DNA of 28,169 nucleotides from Chara braunii (GCA_003427395.1 BFEA01000443.1:1154318-1182486); one strand, 5' to 3'. Positions 9,001 to 17,485 are shown, counted from the first letter of the stretch. Notes: generated from the sequence alone by a model not told the origin. Numbers and translations: made by a program.

Positions 9001-9365
9001 AAACAGTGCTATTCGCAAGTGCTATTTTTGAAATGTGCTATTCGCAAAGGGTCATTTATGAATAGAGCTATTCACAAGTGCCATTTCTGAACAGTGTTAT
9101 TCGCAAAGAGCCATTTCTGAATAGTGCTTTTCGCAAGTGTTATTTCTGAACAGTGTCATTTCTGAACAGTGCTATTCGCAAAGAGCCATTTCTGTATAGT
9201 GCTATTCGCGAGTGCTATTTCTGAACAGTGCCATTTTGCAAGAGCTATTTTTCTGGACAGTGCCATTTCGCAAGAGTCATTTCTGAGCATTGTGCTATTC
9301 ATCAGGGCCATTACTGAGCATCGTGTTATTTTTCAGGGCCATTTTTTAGCATTGTGCTATTTGCA
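9001..9365 (+). repeat. Array C: GCCATTTCTGAACAGTGCTATTCGCAA units
   Basis: Ten or more short units of about 28-38 bp alternate CCATTTCTGAACAGTG with CTATTCGCAAG. The word TTCTGAACAGTG is shared with array B and CTATTCGCAA with array D. This array therefore looks like an intermediate form rather than an unrelated satellite. No strong hairpin is seen here, unlike its neighbours. Confidence 0.8.
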
Positions 9366-9600
9366 ACTGTGCGCTGTTGCGCACCGTGGTTGAGAACCAT
9401 TTTGCTATTTGCATCTGTGCGCACTTGCGCACCGTGATTGAGAATCGTTTTGCTATTCGCATCTGTGCGCGGTTGCCCACTATGACTGAAAACTATTTTG
9501 TTATTCGCAATTGTGCGTTGTTGCGCACCATGACTGAGGGTCATTTTTTGTTGTTCGTAACTGTGCGTTGTTGCGCATCATGAGTGATGATCATACGTGA
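9366..9600 (+). repeat. Array D: GTGCGC-4 nt-GCGCAC hairpin units
   Basis: Four to five units of about 54-55 bp: TATTTGCAACTGTGCGCTGT, TGCGCACCGTGGTTGAG, AACCATTTTGCTA. The stems GTGCGC/GCGCAC enclose 4-base loops (TGTT, ACTT). Flanking words TTGAGAACC and TTGAGGGTC pair loosely with AACCA or TCA. The 5' side is related to array B units, extended by one GC pair in the stem. Confidence 0.8.
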
Positions 9601-9778
9601 CGAACTCCGAACCAGGGGTACCAGTGTTCGTTTCAACTGAGTACTTAATCTGCATTTGGTGACAATAATGGTCGGGCCCTAAGAGAAGGCCAAGTCTTGT
9701 GCACAGTAATCACTCCACCCTGTTACAAGCAGTAGTATATTGGCCCCAAGCAAAGATTGAATTTTGAATATTAATTTT
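9601..9778. other. Unique spacer between arrays D and E
   Basis: About 180 bp without tandem structure separates the two arrays. It turns AT-rich at the right end (GAATTTTGAATATTAATTTT). No coding or regulatory motif is recognised. Confidence 0.35.
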
Positions 9779-10745
9779 AAGTGTGCGCCCGCGCTCGCCC
9801 AGATCAGATATTATTTTAAGTGCACGCCCGCGCACGCCTAGACCAGATATTATTTTAAGTGTGCGCTCATGCGCGCCCAGGCTTGAGAGTGCGCGCCCAT
9901 GCGCGCCCAAGCTCGATATTGCTGTTAGAGTGCGCGCCCATGCGCGCCCAAGCTTGAGAGTGCGCGCCCATGCGCGCCCAAGCTTGAGAGTGCGCGCCCT
10001 TGCGCGCCCAAGCTTGATTTTGCTGTTAGAGTGCGCGCCCATGCGTGCCCAAGCTTGAGAGTGCGCGCCCATGCACACCCAAGCTCGATATTGCTGTTAG
10101 GGTGTGCGCCCATGCGCGTCCAAGCTTGAGAGTAAGCGCCCATGCGCGCCCAAGCTCGATATTGTTGTTAGAGTGCGCGCCCATGCGCACCCAAGCTTGA
10201 GAGTGTGCGCCCATGCGCGCCCAAGCTTGATTTTGTTGTTAGAGTGCGCTCCCATACGCGCCCAAGCTTGAGAGTGCGCGCCCATGCGCGCCCAAGCTCA
10301 ATAATGCTGTTAGAGTGCACGCCCATGTGCGCCCAAGCTTGAGAGTGCGCGCCCATGCGCGCCCAAGCTCGATATGCTGTTAGAGTGCGCGCCCATGCGC
10401 GCCCAAGCTTGAGAGTGCGCGCCCAAGCTTGAGAGTGCGCGCCCATGCGCGCCCAAGCTTGAGAGTGCGTGCCCATGCGCGCCCAAGCTTGAGAGTGCGT
10501 GCCCATGCGCGCCCAAGTTTGGCATTGCGGTTAAAGTGCGCGCCCATGCGCGCCCAAGCCTGGAATAGCGGTTAGAGTGCGCGCCCGTGTGCACCCAGGC
10601 CAGATATTGCTATTAGAGTGCACGCCCCTGTGCGCCCAGGCTGGATATAGTTATTTGAGTGCGAGGCCGTGTGCACTTGCGCTGGATATGTGTGCGTACA
10701 GGCTAGATGCTGTCGTTTGAGTGCGAGCCCTTGTGCGCCCGAGCA
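9779..10745 (+). repeat. Array E: 30-bp and 41-bp units alternating (71-bp higher-order repeat)
   Basis: About 25 units begin GAGTGCGCGCCCATGCGCGC. A short form of 30 bp ends CCAAGCTTGA. A long form of 41 bp ends CCAAGCTCGATATTGCTGTTA. Between about 9888 and 10380 the two forms alternate almost strictly, giving a 71-bp dimer. At about 10380-10500 short forms run in series, one shortened to 20 bp. The right end decays (10560-10745). Because 30 is a multiple of three and the dimer repeats, open frames appear on the minus strand every 71 bp; these are artefacts. GCGCG and CGCGC arms flank CCATG in each unit. Confidence 0.95.
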
Positions 10746-10954
10746 TAGGATTGCTAGCTGAGATGATTTGCCATCATGCTCCCGTTGATTTACTTCTTTG
10801 TTGATCAACAACACCTCATGCACATAATATATTCCCTCGCACGGGGAGCATTGGCAGTTCAGTCCCTGCACAGATGACCTGGCTCAGTGTAGCCCCAGTA
10901 CATTCAACATTTGTGACTTGTCTCTGTGCATGAGATGTTCTACTGATCAGTTGC
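10746..10954. other. Unique spacer between arrays E and F
   Basis: About 210 bp of non-repetitive sequence without convincing coding potential. GTTGATTTACTTCTTTGTTG lies near a TTGATCAAC inverted repeat (around 10801-10809). Nothing further is recognised. Confidence 0.3.
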
Positions 10955-11265
10955 TCTTCAGCCGGGCCCTTCAGGCAGGCCTACTTGAGATTGTTGCTGT
11001 TCAGCCGGGCCCTTCAGGCGGTCCTAATCGAGATTATCGTTGTTTAGCCAGGCCCCTTCACGCGGGCCCACCTCTCGAGATTGTTGCAGTTTTTCAGCCA
11101 GGCCCTTTCAGGCAGGCCCTTTCTTCTTAGATAGTTGTTGTTCAGTCGGGCCCATTCAGGCGCGCTTTATATTGAGTTGCTGTTCAGGCGGGCCCATTCA
11201 GGCGGGCCCTATATCGAATTGTGGTTCAGTCAGGCCATTCAGACAGGCCTCCTTATTGAGTTGCT
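10955..11265 (+). repeat. Array F: GGGCCC-rich repeats of about 50-60 bp
   Basis: Five to six units of the form GTTCAGYCGGGCCCATTCAG, then GCGGGCCCT and a TATATCGAGTTGCT-like AT-richer segment. Each unit carries two copies of the palindrome GGGCCC or a decayed version (AGGCCC, GGGCC). Copies towards the right end lose the palindromes (CAGGCCATTCAGACAGGCC). The array ends about 100 bp before the protein-like remnant at 11368. Confidence 0.85.
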
Positions 11266-11367
11266 GATTGCCATCTGGTCAGGTCTTGGAGGGAGTATTT
11301 GCATTAGAGAGCATGCATTCCATCCAAGCTGGCCCGGCGTCGTGAGACTACCCCTAAGTGGGGTAGA

Positions 11368-11697
11368 TTGATTGAGAGATTCTGCTATAGACATGCGGGA
11401 CATCAGAGTTTCACTATCAGGGCTAATGAGTCCTCGACCTCAAGACACACACTCGTGATCACCTACTCGGTGAAGGGGGCAGAGACGGGAGTGACGGGCA
11501 CCACATACGACAGGATTGCGGATTGCATATTTCGCAGGGAGAGCTATTGGAGGGACAACTGGCTGCACGTGGTGTTTCCTCGCGTACCTTCAGCTCCTGG
11601 GGGTGTGCTTTTCGATTTTGATGGATGCAACCCAAGCCCCTTAGTGAGCCCCGCAGCAAGGAGAAGAGGCGGAAGGATGACTGGATCCAGAGAGAGA
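11368..11697 (+). pseudogene. Unrecognised coding remnant, upstream part
   Basis: A 110-codon open frame in frame 1 has a balanced, protein-like composition, for example HTLVITYSVKGAETGVTG, YDRIADCIFRRESYWRDNW and LHVVFPRVPSAPGGVLFDFD. The listed start codon is TTG and probably not real; no ATG is well placed. After the FDFD segment (about 11625) the frame 1 reading becomes Arg-rich and loses character. Frame 3 reads SEPRSKEKRRKDDW in the same place and frame 2 continues as the next feature. The most economical view is one gene broken by two small frameshifts or split by an unseen intron. I do not recognise the family. Confidence 0.4.
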
Positions 11698-11725
11698 TAA
11701 CGAAATCCAGAGTCCCAATCACTAC

Positions 11726-12163
11726 ATGTCAGCCGACCCTAGGTCTGAGACAGTTATTGGTCCCCCAAGAGGGAAGGGTCCGGTCCAATACCTCGGAGAT
11801 GGCTATAGTCATTTGGTCGGGACAGACTTTGCTATGCAGGCTTATCGAAAGCCTCTTTACGGAGATCGCTTTCTCGAGGTTTCCTACATCTACTCCGGTG
11901 GGAGAGGACATATTGAGATATTGATTGGAGCTTCAGGCGATATCATTCTTGCGGAGGAGCTTTATCTCAGGAGCGTCGCAGATGAGGAGATGGCTAGATG
12001 CATGGCCTATATCTGCAAGATTGATCCAACAGCGCCTCTCGACATCAGCTACGTGGTTCCAGAGTCGATGGCCACGCGAGTTCTCAATGACGGGGCGCCA
12101 GACATGGAGTCCCAAACGACAGCATTTACTCACGAGGGGATGCCGCTTATTATCTTTGATTGA
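11726..12163 (+). CDS. Unrecognised protein-like ORF, 145 codons
   Basis: The ATG-started frame reads like real protein: VQYLGDGYSHLVGTDFAMQA, DRFLEVSYIYSGGRGHIEIL, then IILAEELYLRSVADEEMARC and LDISYVVPESMATRVLNDG, ending EGMPLIIFD before TGA. The reading is open back to a TGA at 11678-11680 with plausible residues (PERDNEIQSPNHY), so the ATG may not be the original start. There is no signal peptide or membrane segment, and no domain that I can name. It lies between GGGCCC repeats and repeat copy A1, a typical setting for an accessory protein of a mobile element or a captured gene fragment. Coding status is inferred from composition only. Confidence 0.45.
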   Translation: MSADPRSETVIGPPRGKGPVQYLGDGYSHLVGTDFAMQAYRKPLYGDRFLEVSYIYSGGRGHIEILIGASGDIILAEELYLRSVADEEMARCMAYICKIDPTAPLDISYVVPESMATRVLNDGAPDMESQTTAFTHEGMPLIIFD

Positions 12164-12689
12164 GGTTCTCTCTTTTCAGTCACTATTGATGTATTGCGAC
12201 ATTATTATTTATTAGTGACTGCAACCCTCTAATGGCTGCTCCCTGCATACTCAGTGTACTACTCTTCAGTCTCGTATCTTTGGTTATACTCTTGCAGAGT
12301 CTGGTTTCTGGTCTTCTCATTTTGTCAGTTTCAATTGCTCTATGATGCATGTATGTTATTTTCCTCCTTATTTTATACACGTTACACTCAAGGCAGCTTG
12401 AAGGACTCCTGAATGATAGGGAATCTGTTGACCTTGAGTCTATCCTTTATACGGGGTCAGGTGCAGGCGATAAACCCGAACGCCTCACTCTAAGCCGTGT
12501 CGCCGCTGGCAGGAGGGATAACCCTGACTACTCGGCTGTATGACAAAGTGTGACTGCCTCTGAACACACCTCTATTTTTATACCTACCAAAAATCCTGCG
12601 TGACAGCCTGAGAGTCCATCAACCCACTGAGCTCGGTACGGGGAAGGACATCTCACCGGACCCTTGGAGCAGTGGGGGCGCGACATCGG
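12164..12689. other. Non-coding stretch
   Basis: T-rich sequence at 12164-12400 follows the ORF, then mixed sequence with a CTATTTTTATACC word near 12571. Nothing recognisable as a gene, RNA or repeat was found. Confidence 0.3.
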
Positions 12690-13254
12690 GCCCGCGATCG
12701 GACTCCCCCAACAAAAGAAAGGGGGATAGTCTCGCGGGACCCTCGACCCCTCTGCTCCCTCGCATCTCCGTTGCTCCTTCGCTGTCGTCCGCTGGCCTCG
12801 ATCCTCGTCCCTCTGTCGCAATAACCCGACGTCGTAACCAATAGGGCTAAGCCCAAGCCTGAGACCAACAGGCTCAACCTTTTATACAGAGTGGTATCGC
12901 GCGGCGCCTGGACCAAAATACCACACTGGCCATTCTTTCGGCCCCCATTTTCACCCACGGCCCCTAAGTGGCCTCGCCGGCCTACCAACTTATGCCATGG
13001 CCGTCCCACGCGCCTACCGGTGCATCAGTCCTACCGTCAGTCACGCGTACCAACCAAAGGCGATCATTCATCCCTTAATCAAATTTGTGACCCGGTACGG
13101 GTCGGCCGACTACACCGTCCGCCCACTCAATCAAAAAAATCACGGGCGCGCCACCAAACTTAGCGCCCACAAACCTCCTAGCTTAACCAAGAAGGGTCCA
13201 GGGCGCGGTCGCGCCTCACCCGGCTTATTTTGACCAAACCTACCTTTCGTGTCA
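12690..13254 (+). repeat. Composite repeat flank, copy A1
   Basis: This stretch aligns by eye, with many differences and length changes, to 21245-21779 in the same orientation. Shared landmarks are GATCGGAC, GGGACCCTCGACCCCTC versus GGGCCCTCGACCCCTC, CTCGATCCTCGTCC versus CTCGATCCTTGAATCC, TAGGGCTAAGCCCAAGCCTG versus CTAGGCCCAAGTCTG, AAAATCACGGGCGCGCC versus AAGGATCACGCGCGCC, and ACCAAACCTA just before the element insertion. It is GC-rich, non-coding and probably part of a dispersed mobile element. A GACCCG-GTA-CGGGTC palindrome lies near 13089. Confidence 0.5.
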
Positions 13255-13267
13255 CTTGCAAAAACCA

Positions 13268-13297
13268 GGGCGGATACCCTTGTAAGGGTATTCGCCC
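13268..13297. other. Left-end palindrome of element M copy 1
   Basis: GGGCGGATACCCTT and AAGGGTATTCGCCC are 14-base arms around a GT spacer. They are fully complementary apart from one G-T wobble position. The same text up to the GGTATTC is found at 21794-21817 in copy 2. Confidence 0.85.
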
Positions 13298-13650
13298 TTG
13301 CACCACCGATAAGCAACAACGCGGTGGGCCGTAGCTCCGGCCTGATCAGCAGGACTGTGGTGGGTCATGATGGGGACCGCTTGTCCTCCTGTATTAGGTT
13401 TCGGGCAGAACAACAAACAACTTTGGATAGTAATATCAAAAGTTGAGCGCCCAAAGGTCTCGGTTAAGACCCGCATTTGAAGGGTTGAGTTCGCACGTGG
13501 ACGCAGACTCTGAAAAACAACCAACGAATACCTGGGCCAAAGTCTAAGGGTGTGGGGAAGAAAAGGAGCGTTGTCATACTTGACTATTTCATGTACTGTA
13601 GTATGGATCAAGTATCCCCACTTCAAGTCATTGTATTTATTTTGTAATGT

Positions 13651-13674
13651 GGGAGACCCGGGTTAAGATCCCGG
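13651..13674 (+). other. tRNA T-arm / pol III B-box-like motif in element M
   Basis: CCGGG-TTAAGAT-CCCGG (13658-13674) has the 5-bp stem and 7-base loop of a tRNA T arm, preceded by GGGAGAC as in a tRNA variable loop. Copy 2 has GGTTAGAATCC on the minus strand (21981-21991), one base from the B-box consensus GGTTCGANTCC. I find no convincing A box or D arm upstream, so a SINE origin is only a possibility. Confidence 0.4.
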
Positions 13675-13790
13675 CAGTAATAATGAAAAGTGAGGTGACA
13701 ACTTAAATCCTGAACCATATCTCATTTCAGGATTCGGAATTGACAATTTGCTTGTCGGAAAACATATTTTGTTTGCATATAGTTCTCTAG

Positions 13791-13806
13791 GCGACGGGGA
13801 CGTCGC
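13791..13806. other. GCGACG-GGGA-CGTCGC hairpin in element M
   Basis: A 6-bp perfect stem with a GGGA tetraloop. It is identical, in inverted orientation, at 21847-21862, although surrounding sequence between the copies has diverged heavily. That suggests this short motif is under constraint. Confidence 0.75.
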
Positions 13807-13829
13807 TTAATGGGTCTGGGATACTGTCG

Positions 13830-13859
13830 GGCCAAATACCCTTACAAGGGTATTTGGCC
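13830..13859. other. Right-end 30-bp perfect palindrome of element M copy 1
   Basis: GGCCAAATACCCTT and AAGGGTATTTGGCC are perfect 14-base arms around AC. This is the inverted partner of the left-end palindrome at 13268-13297. The two differ in their outer bases but match each other internally, so arm changes have been compensated. Confidence 0.9.
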
Positions 13860-13876
13860 GTGATTTTACAGTCTTC

Positions 13877-14451
13877 AGATCGATTGTGCTGACCATCATG
13901 ATAGAGTGGGTATAAGTGCACACGTTCCTCGACCATTGGGGCAGGGGCGACTCGTTGAGAAAATTTTGAGATTATGCGCGCATGTTATTATGACACACGT
14001 TGTAATGGTTAGGATCGATGCTAATACCCTTCGACCAGGAAGGTTGAGGGATTGATTAGGTTACTGTTAGTGTTATGTTAGAATACATTCACGACACACG
14101 AAATGTCAGCTTTGTTTGGTCTCGAGTACCCGGCACATCTAACTCCACTTTGTGTTGTACCAGCCCACCCGCCACTTGAGTGTTTTCCTCGCTGCGACAC
14201 TTAATATAGCAGCCACGGCTAAGTACCGGCCTTTGAGCCTTTCGACCAACTAGGTACCCTTTAGGGTCACATATACACTCGAGTCGACAAGCACTCGGGC
14301 AAGCACGCATACCAGCGATCGCGCGCACACACCGACTTAGAACATGGGATTAGATCATGAGATCAACTAAGCCCGGTACAGTACATATAACTGCGTTGCT
14401 CTCCTTCTATCAGAAGAAGGAGCTAGCTCAGCAGGTTTAAGCATGGGACGG
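13877..14451. other. Non-coding stretch with one hairpin
   Basis: No coding or RNA gene is recognised. At 14401-14422, CTCCTTCT and AGAAGGAG are inverted around a 6-base spacer, about 30 bp before repeat R1. Confidence 0.35.
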
Positions 14452-14900
14452 TGTCGAGCGCATCGGCCTGGCACTACTCAAGGGTAGCGCGGGACCCTCC
14501 CGACCGCGTCACGCAGGAGTTCGTCTGTTGCTTCGTCGCAAATATACATGGAGCTTCCACAAGCCGCTCCGGCCGAGTGCGCCAGCCATACCTCTCGAGC
14601 CCCTACGACAAGATAGGGCCTACGTGAGGCACAACTTACCTCCATCTTACGGGAGTTGTCACCTCCCTTCAGTGGGTGTATCCCCGCCGGGCTACCAGTC
14701 CACAATACGAAAGCCAATCAATTGCAATCGCAGAGGTGAACCAGCCGAGGGCATTTCTCGTTCGCTGTAGCATAGGGGGTACGCGCGGTAGTACGCCTCT
14801 ATCGGACCCTCACGCGAACCGAAATCTTGGGGGGTTGAGGTCCCAAGCGCGACTCGTCGCCGGTCGACTAGGACGCATCCCACATGCCACACGCACACCA
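14452..14900 (+). repeat. Repeat R, copy 1 (449 bp, TG...CA ends)
   Basis: This matches 27620-28070 in the same orientation over its whole length, at roughly 88-90 percent by eye with very few gaps. Both copies start TGTCGAGCG and end GCACACCA, and similarity stops sharply on both sides. The TG...CA ends and size suggest an LTR. No matching 5-bp target duplication is seen around either copy or across the pair. Most differences between the copies are transitions. Open frames on both strands are shared by the copies but show no excess of silent changes. Confidence 0.8.
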
Positions 14901-16164
14901 CTATAAAGAACATAAAAATAAAACGCACCCACACACACATATACATATACTGAACAACACCTAAACAACCAACGCGACAACACTCCTAGTCCCTTGGCAA
15001 CTGTCCCTTAACTTTCCAATGCGGAAATCGGATAGGCGTCGCTCGCGAGACTTAGTATAAAACCGCGCGGACGCAGGGCTACCTCATATCGACTCGTAGT
15101 GCAAACGTGCGCAAGCGGTCGCAGTGATGGCGTACTATGTAGTATCCATACTCATGCGGTCCTTGTTAATCTCGAGGGTCGCATTCAACACTCAAGTGTT
15201 TGTTGATACGCGCCTTGAGGGTTAGTCTCTCGACGCTGGGCAACCACCAAGGGCGGTTGAAAACCACACCCTCTTCTGCACCCTGCGGAGAGTGGGTGAT
15301 AAACAGGTTCATACCGGTGGTGACAATCGTCTCTTATGGCCGTGGAGACCAACTCCATCATCAAGGGTCTGGAAAGAAGTCAAGGGGTTTGACTTTGACG
15401 GTTGCCACGGACTACAACGTCCAACCATAGAAACCTAAAAAGCAAAGGATAAAAAATGATCTCCCTTTTTTCTCAAGAACATAATTTGTTTAACCCTTAC
15501 GCGTGGTCCCAGTAGACCTCGTGAAAACACCCAAGCCATAAACATATATATATAAAGGGTTATAAATATAGGACGATCACTTCTCACAGTCACAATGTAC
15601 CTCCTCTCAACCATATATATGTATGTGAGCGCAAGCAGTCAAATCCAAAGTCTGAATCACCAAACATACCTGCAATCACATCAAAGATTCAACCAAAAAG
15701 TTCATGCACTACACGGGGTCATTTCAACCATTCTCTGCACTCTCACCCCTTGCTTTTAGCCATACAAGCCTCACTCTTGTGCAACTCCTTAAAATAAAAT
15801 ACTCAGTACTTTTCTTTAAACGGCCATTCAAATAAAGTCCGGGTGAAAACACAACAAAACAGTTCAAATCACAAGGCTAAAGCCTTTAGGTTGAGTGACA
15901 GGACTGGATTGGAGTTAAATCGTAAGCCGACGAATCGGCAACCGACCTGTTATCAGTGATAACAGAAGATAATCCTCGTAGGATCAAGCTGAAACTAGCC
16001 CAAATCCCGAATCAATCGATCAAAAAGACCTGTGACACAAGACAGGCCAACCCCAAGCTAAGTCTATAAGTTCATGGAGAATAATCTCCACATCACGATC
16101 TCACTGAAAATCTTTATAATTACCTAAGTCTGAATCCACCTCTAAGCAAGTGCCCAAAGAAATG
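14901..16164. other. Non-coding, partly AT-rich stretch
   Basis: A CA/ATA-rich run lies at 14920-14960. A TATATATATAAAGG-type run with TATAAATATAGG lies at about 15545-15572 and could be a promoter, but nothing downstream supports transcription. 15600-16164 is A-rich with frequent stops. No gene, RNA or array is recognised. Confidence 0.35.
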
Positions 16165-16775
16165 AAGACCCTGGCAGAATTTCCTCTATACAGAGTGGAT
16201 CGCCACAATTGTCACATGTCAAAATATATTCTAATTACTCTAAACCAAGAAAATTTCGGCAGAGCTTCCTGTAGGAAAAGTGTCTTTCCAAAATTTATAT
16301 CAACCTAAATATAAAAACAAAAATAATCTCCTACCATCCAAAGTCAAATTTTGTTCAACTCCCTCAATTAGCAAAAAATTGGGCAGCACTCCCCTTAGAA
16401 AAGGAGACTTCCCAAATTTGTACTAAGTCAGATATGAACTCAGAGCAAAACCTCAGTTCAACTAAGACAAATTTAACCAACTCCTTAGATTTGTAGAAAT
16501 TTCGGCAGCACTCCCTTTGAAAAAGTGTTAATCCAAGATTTATACAAAGCTAAGTTCAGAATCTAAAGTGACTTCGACGTTTCAAAGTCCAGTTATGTCT
16601 AACTCCTTGAATTAGCAAAAAGTTGGGCAGCACTCCCTTTAGAAAAGGAAGTATTCCAAATTTTAACTAAGCCAAAAAATCAGAAAAGTCTGACTAAGTC
16701 CTTGGCTTTTGTAGAAATTTCGGCAGCGCTTCCCGTAGAGGAAGTGGCTTACCAAGATTTATACAAGGCCAAGTA
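16165..16775 (+). repeat. Tandem repeat of about 120 bp, alternating TTCGGCAG and TTGGGCAG forms
   Basis: Five clear units and one decayed unit are anchored by GGCAGCACTCCC or a variant, at about 16172, 16258, 16384, 16503, 16625 and 16720. Each unit continues with an A/G-rich arm (GAAAAGG), CCAAATTT or CCAAGATTTATAC, then CTAAGTC. Units alternate between GAAATTTCGGCAG and AAAAATTGGGCAG, so the true period is a dimer of about 240 bp. The last unit folds CGCTTCC against GGAAGTG. The words resemble LTR or internal repeats I associate with plant Gypsy elements, but that recollection is untested. Confidence 0.8.
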
Positions 16776-17049
16776 GAACAAAAAATCCCAGAAAATGCAG
16801 AAATTGCCCTAAGTAAAATAAACTTTGCTAAGAAAATGCAGGAATTGAAACTAACTCTTATAGCTCTAGCACGTGGCGAGCGACTAAAGCAACTACCTAT
16901 CAAACTGAGACTCAGACTAAGGAGTGACATCACTCAGTCACATGCAGGTCAAAACCGCAAATGTAAGTACTCTCACCATCCCAAAGTGAACTTAGCAAAC
17001 ACCAGTTCATAGTCTTTCAATGATTTATCCCCAGCTTACATAGGGCATA

Positions 17050-17087
17050 AAGCTACACCACCCAAACTTATGGAACATGTCTAGCTT
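17050..17087 (+). other. Stem-loop unit 1
   Basis: AAGCTACAC (17050-17058) pairs with GTCTAGCTT (17079-17087), eight of nine positions, with one C-C mismatch. The loop is the 20-base consensus without change (17059-17078). Confidence 0.75.
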
Positions 17088-17321
17088 AGCTATGGAGTAT
17101 ACACAAACACAGGGCACAATAACTTTTCTCTTCTTTAGGCACATGGCTAGGTCACCCTATCCGCCCTAAACTGTTTAAGTATCTAAAATTTATACAACTG
17201 TCTGTATTTAATCATCTGAGGTAGCATATAACTGAGCCGATCATCTTCAGCTCAAGACTCAGTCTGCCCCTTCGTACCACAAGTTTTATTCTTAATTAAT
17301 ACTCTCTTCGGTTGGTGATAA

Positions 17322-17366
17322 GCTACAGTCAGACCACCCGAACTTATGAAACCCTGTCTGACTAGC
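17322..17366 (+). other. Stem-loop unit 2
   Basis: GTCAGAC (17328-17334) pairs perfectly with GTCTGAC (17356-17362). After a bulged CA, GCTA (17322-17325) pairs with TAGC (17363-17366), giving 11 pairs. The loop is the most diverged: CACCCGAACTTATGAAACCCT. Confidence 0.75.
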
Positions 17367-17431
17367 CTGTTCATAGATAATGTAATAATAAAGTATAGCC
17401 AAATTATAACCTTCTGGTTCCTGCATGTGCG

Positions 17432-17485
17432 AGGCGTTGGACCAAGACCACCCAAACTTATGGAACATGTCTTGGTCCTCAGCCT
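17432..17485 (+). other. Stem-loop unit 3
   Basis: GGACCAAGAC (17439-17448) pairs perfectly with GTCTTGGTCC (17469-17478). Beyond a 3x3 internal loop, AGGC (17432-17435) pairs with GCCT (17482-17485). The loop is the exact consensus. This is the strongest of the six. Confidence 0.85.

Larger units (their letters stand above)
13255..13876 (+). mobile_element. Element M, copy 1: about 620 bp with self-palindromic inverted ends
   Basis: The left end (13255-13297) and right end (13830-13876) are inverted copies. Both contain AATACCCTT-2 nt-AAGGGTATT, flanked by CAAAAACCAGGGCGG on the left and TTTGGCCGTGATTTT on the right. Each end is therefore itself a hairpin. Inside are a GCGACG/CGTCGC hairpin (13791-13806) and a tRNA T-arm-like motif (13658-13674). 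Copy 2 at 21780-22390 matches over nearly its full length in the opposite orientation; shared words include GCGGTGGGCCGTAG versus TGTGGTGGGCCATAG, AAGGTCTCGGTTA, and GGAGACCC followed by GGTTA. There is no ORF, so this is a non-autonomous element, MITE-like or TRIM-like. The class is unresolved. Confidence 0.6.

Noticed and set aside
9710-10594. Ladder of overlapping frames rich in GAHGRAL/AWARMGAH
   Set aside because: Translation of the 30/41-bp satellite; the frames stay open because the unit length is a multiple of three.
12889-12902. TGGTATC at 12889 as a tRNA-Met primer-binding site
   Set aside because: Only the first seven bases match; the following bases do not, and there is no LTR end directly before it.
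14528-14906. Parallel open frames in repeat copies R1 and R2 as a conserved protein
   Set aside because: Roughly half of the differences in the shared frame change the amino acid, so no purifying selection is visible; the shared openness follows from overall similarity.
15541-15575. TATA-like run as a promoter
   Set aside because: AT dinucleotide-type run with no gene, leader or conserved element downstream.
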